Shown: positions 38,989 through 47,452 of the stretch, piece after piece
Layout: every line of letters begins with the position of its first letter
Position numbering within the stretch: the first letter of the stretch is position 1
Assembly: GCA_963844845.1 (NCBI GenBank)
Contig: CAWJPW010000003.1
Coordinates: forward strand, 248,001-312,000
DNA from: CAWJPW01 sp963844845
GTDB taxonomy: Bacteria > Acidobacteriota > Thermoanaerobaculia > Thermoanaerobaculales > Sulfomarinibacteraceae
Direction of reading: 5' to 3'
DNA length: 64,000 nucleotides
Notes under the pieces: generated by a model
Seen by the model: the letters and a program-made list of their open reading frames with translations, nothing else
Told to the model about the DNA's origin: nothing
Databases searched by the model: none
Made by a program: the position numbers and the translations under genes

Positions 38989-39127
38989 GGCCCGCCGAGG
39001 ATAATTTTGATGGAAAGGCACTCAGATGTCCGACTGGTTCGTGGCGTGTCGAGCGTCCAGCTTCTTAGTGTGCTCGACTAAGGTCTCTTACGTCCGAACT
39101 GCCTAGGGCGGCCGGCGCGGACTGTAC

Positions 39128-39133
39128 TACACT
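39128..39133 (+). promoter_or_regulatory. -10 hexamer of a probable leaderless ggt transcript
   Basis: TACACT ends 7 bases before ATG 39141, with no SD site and no -35 match. Confidence 0.5.
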
Positions 39134-39140
39134 CGATCGC

Positions 39141-40856
39141 ATGGCAGCAAAAGCCCTGCGCCGCGTCGCCGTACTCCTCGCTCTGGCGGCCGCCGTCCTG
39201 GTGGCGACGCCGGGCGTCGCCTTCGACCCGCCTGCTCCCCACGGCAGCGGCGGCGCTGCGGCCACCGCGGCACCGGCCGCCACCGAGACCGCGATCACCG
39301 TGCTGCGACGCGGTGGCAACGCGGTCGACGCCGCGGTGGCTGCGGCCCTGGCACTGGCGGTGGTGCACCCCCAGGCGGGCAACCTCGGCGGCGGTGGCTT
39401 CGCTGTCGTGCGCTTCAAGGGTGAGGCAGCGACCCTGGACTTCCGCGAGACGGCGCCGGCCGCCGCCCGGCCCGACATGTACCTGGACGGCAAGGGCGAG
39501 CCGGTTCGTGAGCGCTCGCTGGTGGGTCCCCTCGCGGCTGGTGTCCCCGGCAGCCCGGTGGGCCTGTACGAGCTGCACAAGCGCTACGGCGTGCTGCCTT
39601 GGAAGGACGTGGTGGCCCCCGCCTACTCCCTGGCCGCGGACGGCTTCGTCGTCACCGAGCGCCTCGCCCGCGAGCTGGACGAGAGCCGGACGGCCCTCCT
39701 TCGCTTCCCCGAGACCGCCGCGGTGTGGCTGCCCGGCGGGGCGCCCCCGGCGGCCGGGAGCGTCATGCGCCTGCCGCAGCTGGCCGCGACCCTCGAGGCG
39801 TACGCCGAGCAGGGGCCCGAGGCCATCACCGACGGACCGCTGGCCATGGCCATCGAGGAGACCTCACGGCGCCACGGCGGCATCCTCCGCGCCCACGACC
39901 TCGCCGCCTACCGGGCGGTGTGGCGTGACCCGGTGCGATTCCGCGCGTACGGCTGGGAGGTCGCTTCCATGTCGCTGCCGTCGTCGGGCGGCATCATACT
40001 GGCCGAGACCCTGGGGCTGCTCGAGCGCCGTGGGTGGGCGGCACTGCCGCGGGGCGGTGCCGCGCGGGCCCACCTGCTGGTGGAGGCCTGGCGGCGGGCA
40101 TACGCCGACCGCTTCCTGCTGGGCGACCCCCGCACCACCGAGGCGCTGCCGCCCGAGCTGTTGGCGCCGGCCCGGCTCGACCGGCTCGCCGCCCGGATCA
40201 GCACCGGGGCGGCCAGCCCGTCCGCCACCGTCCATCCCGGAGCCGCCCTCGCCGTCGAGTCTCCCGAGACCACCCACCTCTCGGTGGTGGACGGCGACGG
40301 CGACGCCGTCGCCCTCACAACCACCCTCAACGGCCGCTTCGGCTGCGGGCTCCTGGTACCGGCCGCCGGCTTCCTGCTCAACAACGAGATGGACGACTTC
40401 GCCGCCGCTCCCGGTCGCCCCAACCTCTACGGCCTCGTCCAGGGCGAGGCCAACGCGGTGGGTGCGGGCAAGCGCATGCTCTCCTCCATGAGCCCGACGG
40501 TGGCGTGGAGGCGAGACGAGGTGCTGGCGCTGGGAACACCAGGAGGTTCGAGGATTCCCACCACGACCGTCCAGGTCTTCCTCAACCTCGTGGTGGACGG
40601 CGATCCGCTGCAGGCGGCGGTGGACCGCCCGCGCATCCACCACCAGTGGCTCCCGGACAAGATCGAGGCCGAGCCCGACGCGCTCTCGCCCGAGACGGCG
40701 TCCGCGCTCACGGCGCTCGGTCACACCCTGCGCGGGGTGGCGCCTTTTGCCGAGGTCGAGGTGGTGCACTTTGAGCCCGGACGGGTGGAGGCGGCGGCCG
40801 ACCCGCGCGGACCGGGGTCGGCGGCGGTCGTCCGCCAGGCGGAGGGCTCATCATGA
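39141..40856 (+). CDS. ggt: Gamma-glutamyltranspeptidase
   Basis: Hydrolyses or transfers the gamma-glutamyl group of glutathione and related compounds in the periplasm. The 571 residues begin with a signal peptide (VAVLLALAAAVLVATPGVA). Family motifs are GGNAVDAAVAAALALAVVHPQAGNLGGGGFAVV and ESPETTHLSVVDGDGDAVALTTTLN, where autocleavage before T377 would give the nucleophile of the small subunit. MSSMSPT and GTPGGSRIPTT follow. Start ATG 39141 is set by the -10 and signal peptide. The stop overlaps the next gene (ATGA). Confidence 0.94.
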   Translation: MAAKALRRVAVLLALAAAVLVATPGVAFDPPAPHGSGGAAATAAPAATETAITVLRRGGNAVDAAVAAALALAVVHPQAGNLGGGGFAVVRFKGEAATLDFRETAPAAARPDMYLDGKGEPVRERSLVGPLAAGVPGSPVGLYELHKRYGVLPWKDVVAPAYSLAADGFVVTERLARELDESRTALLRFPETAAVWLPGGAPPAAGSVMRLPQLAATLEAYAEQGPEAITDGPLAMAIEETSRRHGGILRAHDLAAYRAVWRDPVRFRAYGWEVASMSLPSSGGIILAETLGLLERRGWAALPRGGAARAHLLVEAWRRAYADRFLLGDPRTTEALPPELLAPARLDRLAARISTGAASPSATVHPGAALAVESPETTHLSVVDGDGDAVALTTTLNGRFGCGLLVPAAGFLLNNEMDDFAAAPGRPNLYGLVQGEANAVGAGKRMLSSMSPTVAWRRDEVLALGTPGGSRIPTTTVQVFLNLVVDGDPLQAAVDRPRIHHQWLPDKIEAEPDALSPETASALTALGHTLRGVAPFAEVEVVHFEPGRVEAAADPRGPGSAAVVRQAEGSS

Positions 40857-41062
40857 CCACGAAAGTCGACCGCTGTCCGGTGTGCGCCTCTCCCGTGACA
40901 TGGGATCCCGAGGACGAGCGCTTCGAGTGCCGGGGCGTCGTCCAGCACTGCTTCGTCGAGGAGCTCGATGGCGCCGAGAGGGTGCTGATGCTGGTGGCCT
41001 CGTCCTCCGGCGAGGATGCGGACCTCTTCTCCACCTGGAGTTGGCCCGGAGAGGAGCCGTGA
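40853..41062 (+). CDS. Small Cys-rich (zinc-ribbon-like) protein
   Basis: A 69-residue protein with CPVC at residues 8-11 and a second Cys pair-like set (FECRGVVQHCF), a probable metal-binding ribbon. It overlaps ggt by 4 bases (ATGA) and the hemerythrin gene by 4 bases (GTGA), so translational coupling supports it as a true gene. Function unknown; I do not recognise the family. Confidence 0.7.
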   Translation: MTTKVDRCPVCASPVTWDPEDERFECRGVVQHCFVEELDGAERVLMLVASSSGEDADLFSTWSWPGEEP

Positions 41063-41703
41063 GGCTGCTGGCCGAGCTGGAAGCCGAGCATCGTCTCATC
41101 GAGCGTGTGGCGGGCTCGTTGCGGCGCTGGGCCGACGAGGCCGCTGCCGGCCGGGCCGAGGCCGTTGACCTCGTCGACTTCGTGCACTTCCTCCGCGTCT
41201 ACTCGGGGGAGTTCCATCACGGCCGCGAGGACCACGTCCTCCTGCCGGCCCTGGTGGAGCACGCCGAGGTGCCCGCTGATCGTGGCCCAATCCCCGTGAT
41301 CCAGGCCGAGCACCGCCGCTTGGAGGCGCTCCGCGAGGTGCTGGCGGGGGCGGGCAGTGGCGATGAGCAGCTCGCGCAGGCGGTCACCACCGCCGTGGAG
41401 CTGGCCCGCCTGCTGTGGGAGCACATCGACAAGGAGGACAGCGTTCTCTTCCCCGAGGCATTCAACGGTCTGGTGCGCTCCGGCGTGCGCGAGCTCGAGT
41501 GCCGGGAGCCCAGCGACACCGAGGCCGCGGCGGCGCGGCTCGGCGAGGCGCTCATCGAGCGATTCCCGCCTCTGGACGACCCGGAGATCGTCCGCGGCGG
41601 CGGCTGCGTCGTCTGCTCCGCATTCGGGGAGGCCTGCCACGGGATCGAGTCGGAGTGGTGGAACAGCTGGCAGTGGGAGCACTACCGGTCCATGGACGAG
41701 TGA
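41059..41703 (+). CDS. Hemerythrin-domain protein
   Basis: A 214-residue protein with an HHE four-helix di-iron domain: LEAEHRLIERV, FHHGREDHVLLPALVEHAEVP, IQAEHRRLEALREV and LWEHIDKEDSVLFPE supply the His/Glu ligands. The C-terminal 50 residues add a Cys cluster (GGGCVVCSAFGEACHG), perhaps a metal or redox site. Such proteins bind oxygen or NO or sense iron. Start GTG 41059 lies in the previous stop. It shares an overlapping cluster with the zinc-ribbon gene; an MBL hydrolase follows 28 bases later. Confidence 0.88.
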   Translation: MRLLAELEAEHRLIERVAGSLRRWADEAAAGRAEAVDLVDFVHFLRVYSGEFHHGREDHVLLPALVEHAEVPADRGPIPVIQAEHRRLEALREVLAGAGSGDEQLAQAVTTAVELARLLWEHIDKEDSVLFPEAFNGLVRSGVRELECREPSDTEAAAARLGEALIERFPPLDDPEIVRGGGCVVCSAFGEACHGIESEWWNSWQWEHYRSMDE

Positions 41704-41731
41704 AGCGGAAGCGACAGGGGAGGGGGAACGC

Positions 41732-42625
41732 ATGAGTGCATGCACGGTCGATCTGGAGTTCATGGGAAGCCGTGAGGTGATTGCGTGCTTTCTGGTCCCC
41801 ACCCACGACGGGTTCGTGCTGTTGGAGAGTGGCCCGGGGAGCACGCTCGCGGCGCTCGAGGCCGGAGTGGAGGCGGCGGGCTTCGTGCTGAGCCAGTTGC
41901 GCGCGGTGTTCGTCACCCACGTGCACCTCGACCACGCGGGAGCAGCCGGCGCGCTCGCCCGTCGCACCGGTTGCGACGTCTGGGTGCATCCGCAGGGGGC
42001 GCAGCACCTCCTGGATCCCTCGCGCCTGCTGACCTCGGCGGCGCGGCTCTACGGCGACCTGATGGACACCCTGTGGGGCACCATGCTGCCGGTGCCAGAT
42101 GCACAGCTCCGGGAGGCGAGGGACGGCGATGCAGTGGTTGTGGACGGGCTCGCGGTGTGCGGCTGGTTCACTCCCGGGCACGCCCCGCACCACGTGGCAT
42201 GGCAGGTGGGCGAGGAGGTCGCCACCGGCGACGTGGGTGGCATCCGCATGCCCGGCTGTCCGCACGTGCTGCCGCCGACGCCGCCCCCCGACATCGACGT
42301 GCCGAAGTGGCGAGCGAGCCTCGCCCGCCTTCGTCGGCTGGTTCCCGAGCGCCTGCTGGTCACGCACTTCGGCGCCCACGACGGTGCGGCCGGCCACCTG
42401 GACGAGCTCGAGCGGCGCCTGGGCGAGTGGGCGGTGGCGACCGCCGAGGTGCTCGGAAGCGGCGGCGACCGGGAGAGCCTCGCCGCCGCGCTCACCGAGC
42501 GCGATGACGCCGAGATGGCGGCGGCGGGCATCGCCCCCGAACGGGTCGCCCTCTACCGCGCCGCCTGCCCCATGGAGATGAACGCCGCCGGCCTTGCGAG
42601 GGCGTGGAGGCAGGAGAGGCTGTAG
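41732..42625 (+). CDS. MBL-fold metallohydrolase
   Basis: A 297-residue metallo-beta-lactamase-fold hydrolase. The metal motif is THVHLDHAGAAGAL (HxHxDH) near residue 63, with the later FTPGHAPHHVAW His, the ATGDVGGIR Asp and VTHFGAH His, all in canonical order. Start ATG 41732 follows GGGGAGGGGGAA. The downstream C-terminal helical region (residues 215-297) is typical of the glyoxalase-II-like group. Substrate unknown. B3 begins 58 bases after the stop. Confidence 0.9.
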   Translation: MSACTVDLEFMGSREVIACFLVPTHDGFVLLESGPGSTLAALEAGVEAAGFVLSQLRAVFVTHVHLDHAGAAGALARRTGCDVWVHPQGAQHLLDPSRLLTSAARLYGDLMDTLWGTMLPVPDAQLREARDGDAVVVDGLAVCGWFTPGHAPHHVAWQVGEEVATGDVGGIRMPGCPHVLPPTPPPDIDVPKWRASLARLRRLVPERLLVTHFGAHDGAAGHLDELERRLGEWAVATAEVLGSGGDRESLAAALTERDDAEMAAAGIAPERVALYRAACPMEMNAAGLARAWRQERL

Positions 42626-42682
42626 GCTGCTGAGGAGCCCGGGCCGCGACCGAGGCCGGGACCGGGGCGCTAGCCGAGGCGG

Positions 42683-42935
42683 TCACGGAGCAGGTGCCCT
42701 CCGGCGGGCGTGCCACTCCCGACACTTTTCCTTCGAGCGCTTCCTCGCGTCGAAGAGCGGTCGCAGAAACAGTGTCGGGGGTGGCTCCCACGGCCCTTGA
42801 CGCCCGGAGAAGTGGCCTCAGCAACCGGGCAGGCGACTCGGCGCTGGGCCGCGGGCGGCCATGTTGTCGTGTGTCGGCTCGAGCCGTTGCCGCCCCGGGC
42901 CACGCCGACGGGCGGCTGCGCCGCCCGGGAGCCGG
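42683..42935 (+). repeat. B-element copy 3 (B3)
   Basis: Module I arms at 42710-42731 and 42766-42785, core CCGACACT / AGTGTCGG with the outer CCACT-type pairs also matched. An inner hairpin CTTCGA / TCGAAG fills the loop. Module II 42786-42844. Module III: GGGCGGC 42853-42859 / GCCGCCC 42889-42895 inside a bulged outer stem. Module IV: GGGCGGC 42910-42916 / GCCGCCC 42920-42926, then GGGAGCCGG. It lies between two convergent genes. 42630-42682 is a CCGGGACC-type degenerate flank shared with B4. Confidence 0.8.
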
Positions 42936-42959
42936 TGTCCCGCGACGGGGATGGGGCTC

Positions 42960-44678
42960 CTAATCCACCCACAACCCGACCTTCTCGAACCGCTCGACGT
43001 CGACTAGCCCCTGATCCGTCAGCTTCAGCGCCGGGATGACCTCGAGGCCCATGAAGCTGAGCACCATGAACGGATCGTCTACGGGACAGGCGAGGGCGTC
43101 GTGGGTCACCGCGAGGAGGGCGTCGAGGCGGTCGCGCACCTCGGCCACCGGGCGGTCCGACATGAGGCCGCCGACGGGCAGGGGCAGCACGGCGAGGACG
43201 CGCTCGCCGAGGGCGGCGGCGAGCCCGCCGCCGGCCTCCACCACCGCCGCCGCGGCAGTGCGCATGCTGGCGTGGTCGGCGCCAGCCAGCATGAGGTTGT
43301 GGTGGTCGTGAGCGACGGTGGAGGCGATGGCGCCTCGGCGCGGGCCGAGACCGCGGATATAGCCGAGGCCGAGGTGGCCGGTGCCGCGGTGGCGCTCGGC
43401 AACAGCGAGCTGGAGGACGTCGTGCTCGGGGTCAGCGGTGACGCGACCGGCCTCCCTCGGCAGCTCCATCACCAGGTGCTCGGTGACCAGCTGCCCCGGT
43501 ACCACGCCGATCACCCGCACGCTGCGGCCGGCCGCCGGCACCTCCAGGGCGAGGTCGGCGGCCTGCACCAGCACCGGCCGCCGCACCGCGCGGTCGTCGG
43601 CCTCCCGCCTGGGCCAGGCGCCGGCCGGACGGCCGTCCTCGGCCACCAGGCGGCCGCGGCTGAAGACCAGCTCGGCGCGCAGCGCGGCGAGGTCGGAGCA
43701 CACTAGGAGGTCGGCGCGGCGGCCCGGCGCCACCGCGCCGCGATCGTCCAGGCGGAAGGCCTCAGCGGCGTTGAGGGTGGCCAGCTGCAGGGTGGTGACG
43801 GGGTCGAGGCCGGCGCCGATGGCGAGGCGCATCAGGTGGTCGATGTGGCCCTCGTCCAGAAGGTCGTGGGGGTGGCGGTCGTCGGTGCACAGGGCGCAGC
43901 GCCGGCTCGTGTGCGGCGTCACCGCCGGCAGCAGGTCGACGAGGTTGTGGGCACCGGTGGCCTCGCGCAGGAAGACCCGCATGCCCCGCCGCAGCTTCTC
44001 GCGCGCCTCCTCCGCTGTCAGCGACTCGTGGTCCGAGCCCACTCCGGCGGCCAGGTAGGCATCGAGCCAGGGCGGGCCGAGCCGCGGCCCGTGCCCGTCG
44101 ATGACACGGCCCCTGAATGCGGCGAGCTTGGCGTGCACCGCGGGGTCGCCCAGCACGACTCCCGGAACGTTCATGACCTCGGCGAGGCCCGGCACCCGGG
44201 GATTGTCCAGCAGGACGGCCAAGTCGGAAGCGCTGAGCTCCGCCCCTGCGGTGGCCATGTGGGTGGCGGGGACGCACGAGGAGGCCATCACCCGCACGTC
44301 CAGGGGAAGGTCGCCGGAGGCCTCCAGCACCCAGCGGATGCCGGCGAGGCCGGCCACGTTGGCGATCTCGTGGGGGTCGCAGATCACGGTCGTCGTGCCC
44401 CGCGGCACCACCGCCCGGGCGAACTCCGCCGGTGTGACCATCGAGCTTTCCAGGTGCACGTGGGCGTCGATGAGCCCCGGCAGCACGAAGCGTCCGCGCA
44501 GCTCGACCACCTCGCGGCCGGCGAGGCCACGGCCCAGGGCCGCCACCACTCCCTCGGCCACTGCAACGTCCTGGGTGAGCAGCTCCCCGGTGAACACGTT
44601 GAGCACCGTGCCGCCCGAGAGCACCAGGTCGGCCGGCTCGTCGCCCCGCGCCACCGCGAGCACGCGCATGAGATCCAT
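42960..44678 (-). CDS. ade: Adenine deaminase
   Basis: Deaminates adenine to hypoxanthine in purine salvage. The 572 residues match Ade, not the unrelated adenosine deaminase: VLPGLIDAHVHLESSMVTPAEFARAVVPRGTTTVICDPHE (amidohydrolase metal motif), SCVPATHM, VGSDHESLTAEEA, LCTDDRHPHDLLDEGHIDH, and the C-terminal TVAHDHHNLMLAG segment. Start ATG 44678 follows GAGGAGGCG; the long upstream frame is repeat-derived. The end borders repeat block 3. Confidence 0.95.
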   Translation of the reverse strand: MDLMRVLAVARGDEPADLVLSGGTVLNVFTGELLTQDVAVAEGVVAALGRGLAGREVVELRGRFVLPGLIDAHVHLESSMVTPAEFARAVVPRGTTTVICDPHEIANVAGLAGIRWVLEASGDLPLDVRVMASSCVPATHMATAGAELSASDLAVLLDNPRVPGLAEVMNVPGVVLGDPAVHAKLAAFRGRVIDGHGPRLGPPWLDAYLAAGVGSDHESLTAEEAREKLRRGMRVFLREATGAHNLVDLLPAVTPHTSRRCALCTDDRHPHDLLDEGHIDHLMRLAIGAGLDPVTTLQLATLNAAEAFRLDDRGAVAPGRRADLLVCSDLAALRAELVFSRGRLVAEDGRPAGAWPRREADDRAVRRPVLVQAADLALEVPAAGRSVRVIGVVPGQLVTEHLVMELPREAGRVTADPEHDVLQLAVAERHRGTGHLGLGYIRGLGPRRGAIASTVAHDHHNLMLAGADHASMRTAAAAVVEAGGGLAAALGERVLAVLPLPVGGLMSDRPVAEVRDRLDALLAVTHDALACPVDDPFMVLSFMGLEVIPALKLTDQGLVDVERFEKVGLWVD

Positions 44679-44697
44679 GGACGCCTCCTCTCCCTGG

Positions 44698-44927
44698 AAG
44701 GTAAAGAGCAAAGAGTGAAGAGTAAAGAGTAAAAAGCCCCCCGCCCACCCCCGCCAATGCCGGCCGTCCGGATGTGACTCGGCGGGCATGACGTGAGGGC
44801 CTCGTGGCGCCGAACAGCGACAGGTCATACGTGTCCGTTGGGCGCTTCGTAGAGAACGGTCGCCCCCAGGCCCTCGTGCACTTCACCCGTAGAGCGCGCT
44901 CAGAGTGCAGTCTTCACTCTTTACCGG
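44698..44927. repeat. GGTAAAGAGTGAAG-type inverted repeats
   Basis: At 44698-44735 an array of A/G-rich units (GGTAAAGAGCAAAGAGTGAAG and variants); at 44914-44927 CTTCACTCTTTACC faces it. The intervening 180 bp has no gene. A related pair lies at 34433-34505. Confidence 0.5.
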
Positions 44928-44943
44928 GTGAGTGGGCGGGGGC

Positions 44944-47187
44944 CTACATCAAGAACGCATACCCGATCTTCAGGAACAGGGTGCGGTCGCTCTGGTGGAG
45001 ATCGAGGCCGTGCTCGCCGAAGTGGTTGTCCGAGTAGCCCAGGAAGAGCACGCTCTGCGGGTTGAGCTTGTACGAGAAGAGCAGCTGGGTGAAGAGGTGG
45101 CGGTCATGGGCGCTGACCTGGTCGTGGTAGAGGGTGGAGTCGCGGCGGAGGTCGAGGTACTGGGCGATGGCGCGCACGAAGGTGCGCGTGTCCAGCTGGT
45201 AGACCACCTTGAGCTGGCTGAGGTTGGCATCGTAGAGCCGCCCGCCTGCGACGTCGAGCCGTTCGAGCTCGTGCTCGAGGTCGACGGCGAGGTGGCTGCC
45301 CAACCTGAGCGTCGCCGAGGGGCCGATGCTGAAAACGGTGGCAGGCCGGGAGTTCTCGTAGTCGATGGCGTCGCCGAAGACGCCGAAGAGGCCGATCTCG
45401 AGGCTGCCGCTGGGCGCCGCGGAGGACGAGAAGTGCCACCCCCGGAGGTCGTAGGTGCGGCCGTCCCAGTACTCGCGGCCCGCGGTGGGGTGGAGGTGGG
45501 CGCTGCTCTGCCAAGGGCCCTCGATGTCGAGGAAGACGCCCGCGGCGTCGTCGCTGAGCCGGCCGTCCTGGTCCTCGCTGCGCTCGTACTGGACACCGAG
45601 GTCGAGCCGTGAGTACCAGTGTTCGCCGTCGCTTCGCCAGCGACGCAGCGCGCCGATCTCGGAGGCCTTGAGGTCGACGCGGGGGATGAAGCCGAGGTCG
45701 GCGCGGAAGTCCTTCCCCAGGTCCTCGTACTGGGCCCACACGCCGCCGTTGCGGGTCTCGTGCTCGTACTCCAGGCTGAGGCCGTGATCGGAGAAGCGGC
45801 CGTGAGGCTGTTCGAAATCGTCGGCCACCGCGTCAGGGTACTCAGTGGTCGACTGCAGCAACTGGAACCTCACCGTGTCGCGGGGAGTCGGTTGCAGCAC
45901 TCCGTCCACACCGTAGACCAGGTTCGAGTAGCCGGCGCCGGTGCGGGAGGTGAGCAGCACCCCGAGGGTGGAGGACTCGCCCACGTCGCGCCGCCAGCGC
46001 GCCACGCCGGCCGTCACCGAGCCGTCCAGCTCGCCGTAGTCCGAGCCCTGGTTGCCGGGGAAGAGCAGGCTCACGTGCTCGTCGCGGGCGACGAACGCAC
46101 CCAGGGTGTTGTCCCCTCCCTTGCCGGTGGCCTTGAGCCCCCACTGGGGGTCGGCCACGGTTCGGGTGTAGACCGCGTCCATGTCGGTGGCGAAGGTGTC
46201 GGCGCCCTCCATGAAGAACGGACGCTTCTCGGGGTAGAAGAGGGCGAAGCGCTGGTTGACGTCGAGCTGGGCGGCATCGGCCTCCACCTGGGAGAAGTCG
46301 GGGTTGAGGGCGGCGGCCACGCTGATGCTGGGGGTGGCCCCCCAGCGCGCAGTGAGGCCGGCATCGGTCATGACGTCGCCCTCATCCAGGGGCTCAACCC
46401 GCGAGGGCCGGGCGTCGGTGCGCCGGGCGGTGAGGGTGGGATCCAGCTCGAGGTTGGCGCCTGGTCTGACCTCGGCGAAGCCGCGCAGCTCCCACGCCTG
46501 GCACAGGTAGCAGTTGTTGTCGCGGTCGCGGGGGAAGACGCCGATGTGGTGGCGTACGCCGCGGGGGTAGCTGCGGGTGAGGTCGAAGGCCCAGGTCTGC
46601 TCACCGCCGGTGTGCGGAAAGCGGAGCACGCGAAATGGAATCGCCATCTCCACCACGTAGCCGTCGTCGGTGATCCGCGCCGCGTCGTCCCAGATGGCGT
46701 CCCACGAATTGTCAACACCGCCGCCCACCTCGCTCTCCACGAAGTCCATCTGCACGCCCAGTGGGTTGGCGAGGAAGTCGTAGGCTCGGCGCCGGTCGTC
46801 GAAGGGATCGAGGACGATGCCCACCCAGTCGTCCCGCCAGATCTGGTCGCGGTCGGAGTAGTGGGCGCGGATCTCTGCGGGCCGCGGGTCGAGGCAGTGA
46901 AAGGCCACGTAGAGGTTCTCGGCGTCGGAGGTGATGAGGGCCACGGTCCGGACCGGCGGCGGCAGGTTGTCGCCCGGGTCGACCTCGTAGTCGAGCTCGA
47001 GGGTGAGGGCATGCTGCCACGCCTCGTCGTCGAGGACGCCGTCGATCGCCGGCGCCGTCATCGTCACCGGCACCACGTACGGCGCCGGGGGTGGAGGTAC
47101 GGGCGCACGGGGCGTCCGCGCCGCGGCCGCGGGTGTCGCCAGGGCGGCCGTTGCACATGCGACGAGTCCGATACTGCGAAGATCCAT
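44944..47187 (-). CDS. DUF5916-type outer-membrane protein with CBM9-like domain
   Basis: A 747-residue exported protein. Signal peptide residues 1-23 (SIGLVACATAALATPAAAA). Residues about 35-230 form a carbohydrate-binding family 9-like domain (APAIDGVLDDEAWQHA, NLYVAFHCLDPRP, YVVEMAIPFRVLRFP). Residues about 240-747 match DUF5916, predicted beta-barrel, with FNPDFSQVEADAAQLDVNQRFALFYPEKRPFFMEGAD. Such proteins are common in Bacteroidota and Acidobacteriota; a role in uptake or binding is suspected but not known. Start ATG 47187. It is on the same strand as the RND operon but separated by 265 bp, so probably not co-transcribed. Confidence 0.8.
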   Translation of the reverse strand: MDLRSIGLVACATAALATPAAAARTPRAPVPPPPAPYVVPVTMTAPAIDGVLDDEAWQHALTLELDYEVDPGDNLPPPVRTVALITSDAENLYVAFHCLDPRPAEIRAHYSDRDQIWRDDWVGIVLDPFDDRRRAYDFLANPLGVQMDFVESEVGGGVDNSWDAIWDDAARITDDGYVVEMAIPFRVLRFPHTGGEQTWAFDLTRSYPRGVRHHIGVFPRDRDNNCYLCQAWELRGFAEVRPGANLELDPTLTARRTDARPSRVEPLDEGDVMTDAGLTARWGATPSISVAAALNPDFSQVEADAAQLDVNQRFALFYPEKRPFFMEGADTFATDMDAVYTRTVADPQWGLKATGKGGDNTLGAFVARDEHVSLLFPGNQGSDYGELDGSVTAGVARWRRDVGESSTLGVLLTSRTGAGYSNLVYGVDGVLQPTPRDTVRFQLLQSTTEYPDAVADDFEQPHGRFSDHGLSLEYEHETRNGGVWAQYEDLGKDFRADLGFIPRVDLKASEIGALRRWRSDGEHWYSRLDLGVQYERSEDQDGRLSDDAAGVFLDIEGPWQSSAHLHPTAGREYWDGRTYDLRGWHFSSSAAPSGSLEIGLFGVFGDAIDYENSRPATVFSIGPSATLRLGSHLAVDLEHELERLDVAGGRLYDANLSQLKVVYQLDTRTFVRAIAQYLDLRRDSTLYHDQVSAHDRHLFTQLLFSYKLNPQSVLFLGYSDNHFGEHGLDLHQSDRTLFLKIGYAFLM

Positions 47188-47298
47188 CCCAGTAGGCCCT
47201 CCACAACGCGCGCGGCGCCCCCGCATTGTACGGGCTCCGGTGAAGCGGGTTGAGCTGATGCTCTGCGGCGGTTGTCCCGGCCGGAAGGGCGGAGTCTT

Positions 47299-47344
47299 GA
47301 ACCGCCAAGGCGTGACGGACGCAAAGCTCGCGCCTTGGCGGTTC
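47299..47344. repeat. 14-bp inverted repeat between RND and DUF5916 genes
   Basis: GAACCGCCAAGGCG / CGCCTTGGCGGTTC with an 18-base loop. No T-run follows on either strand, so a terminator is doubtful. 47188-47452 otherwise has no gene. Confidence 0.55.
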
Positions 47345-47452
47345 CATTCTCGATCCTCGCGGTGGGTCGTGGATGGCCGACGACCCTGCGTCCTCCGCCG
47401 GAAGAGGGCGGGTAGGGGGTGTCTTCCGCCCGGCCTCTCCCGTCTCGCACCC

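Noticed and set aside
47299..47344. Rho-independent terminator of the RND operon
   Set aside because: The stem is good but has an 18-base loop and no T-tract; kept only as an inverted repeat.
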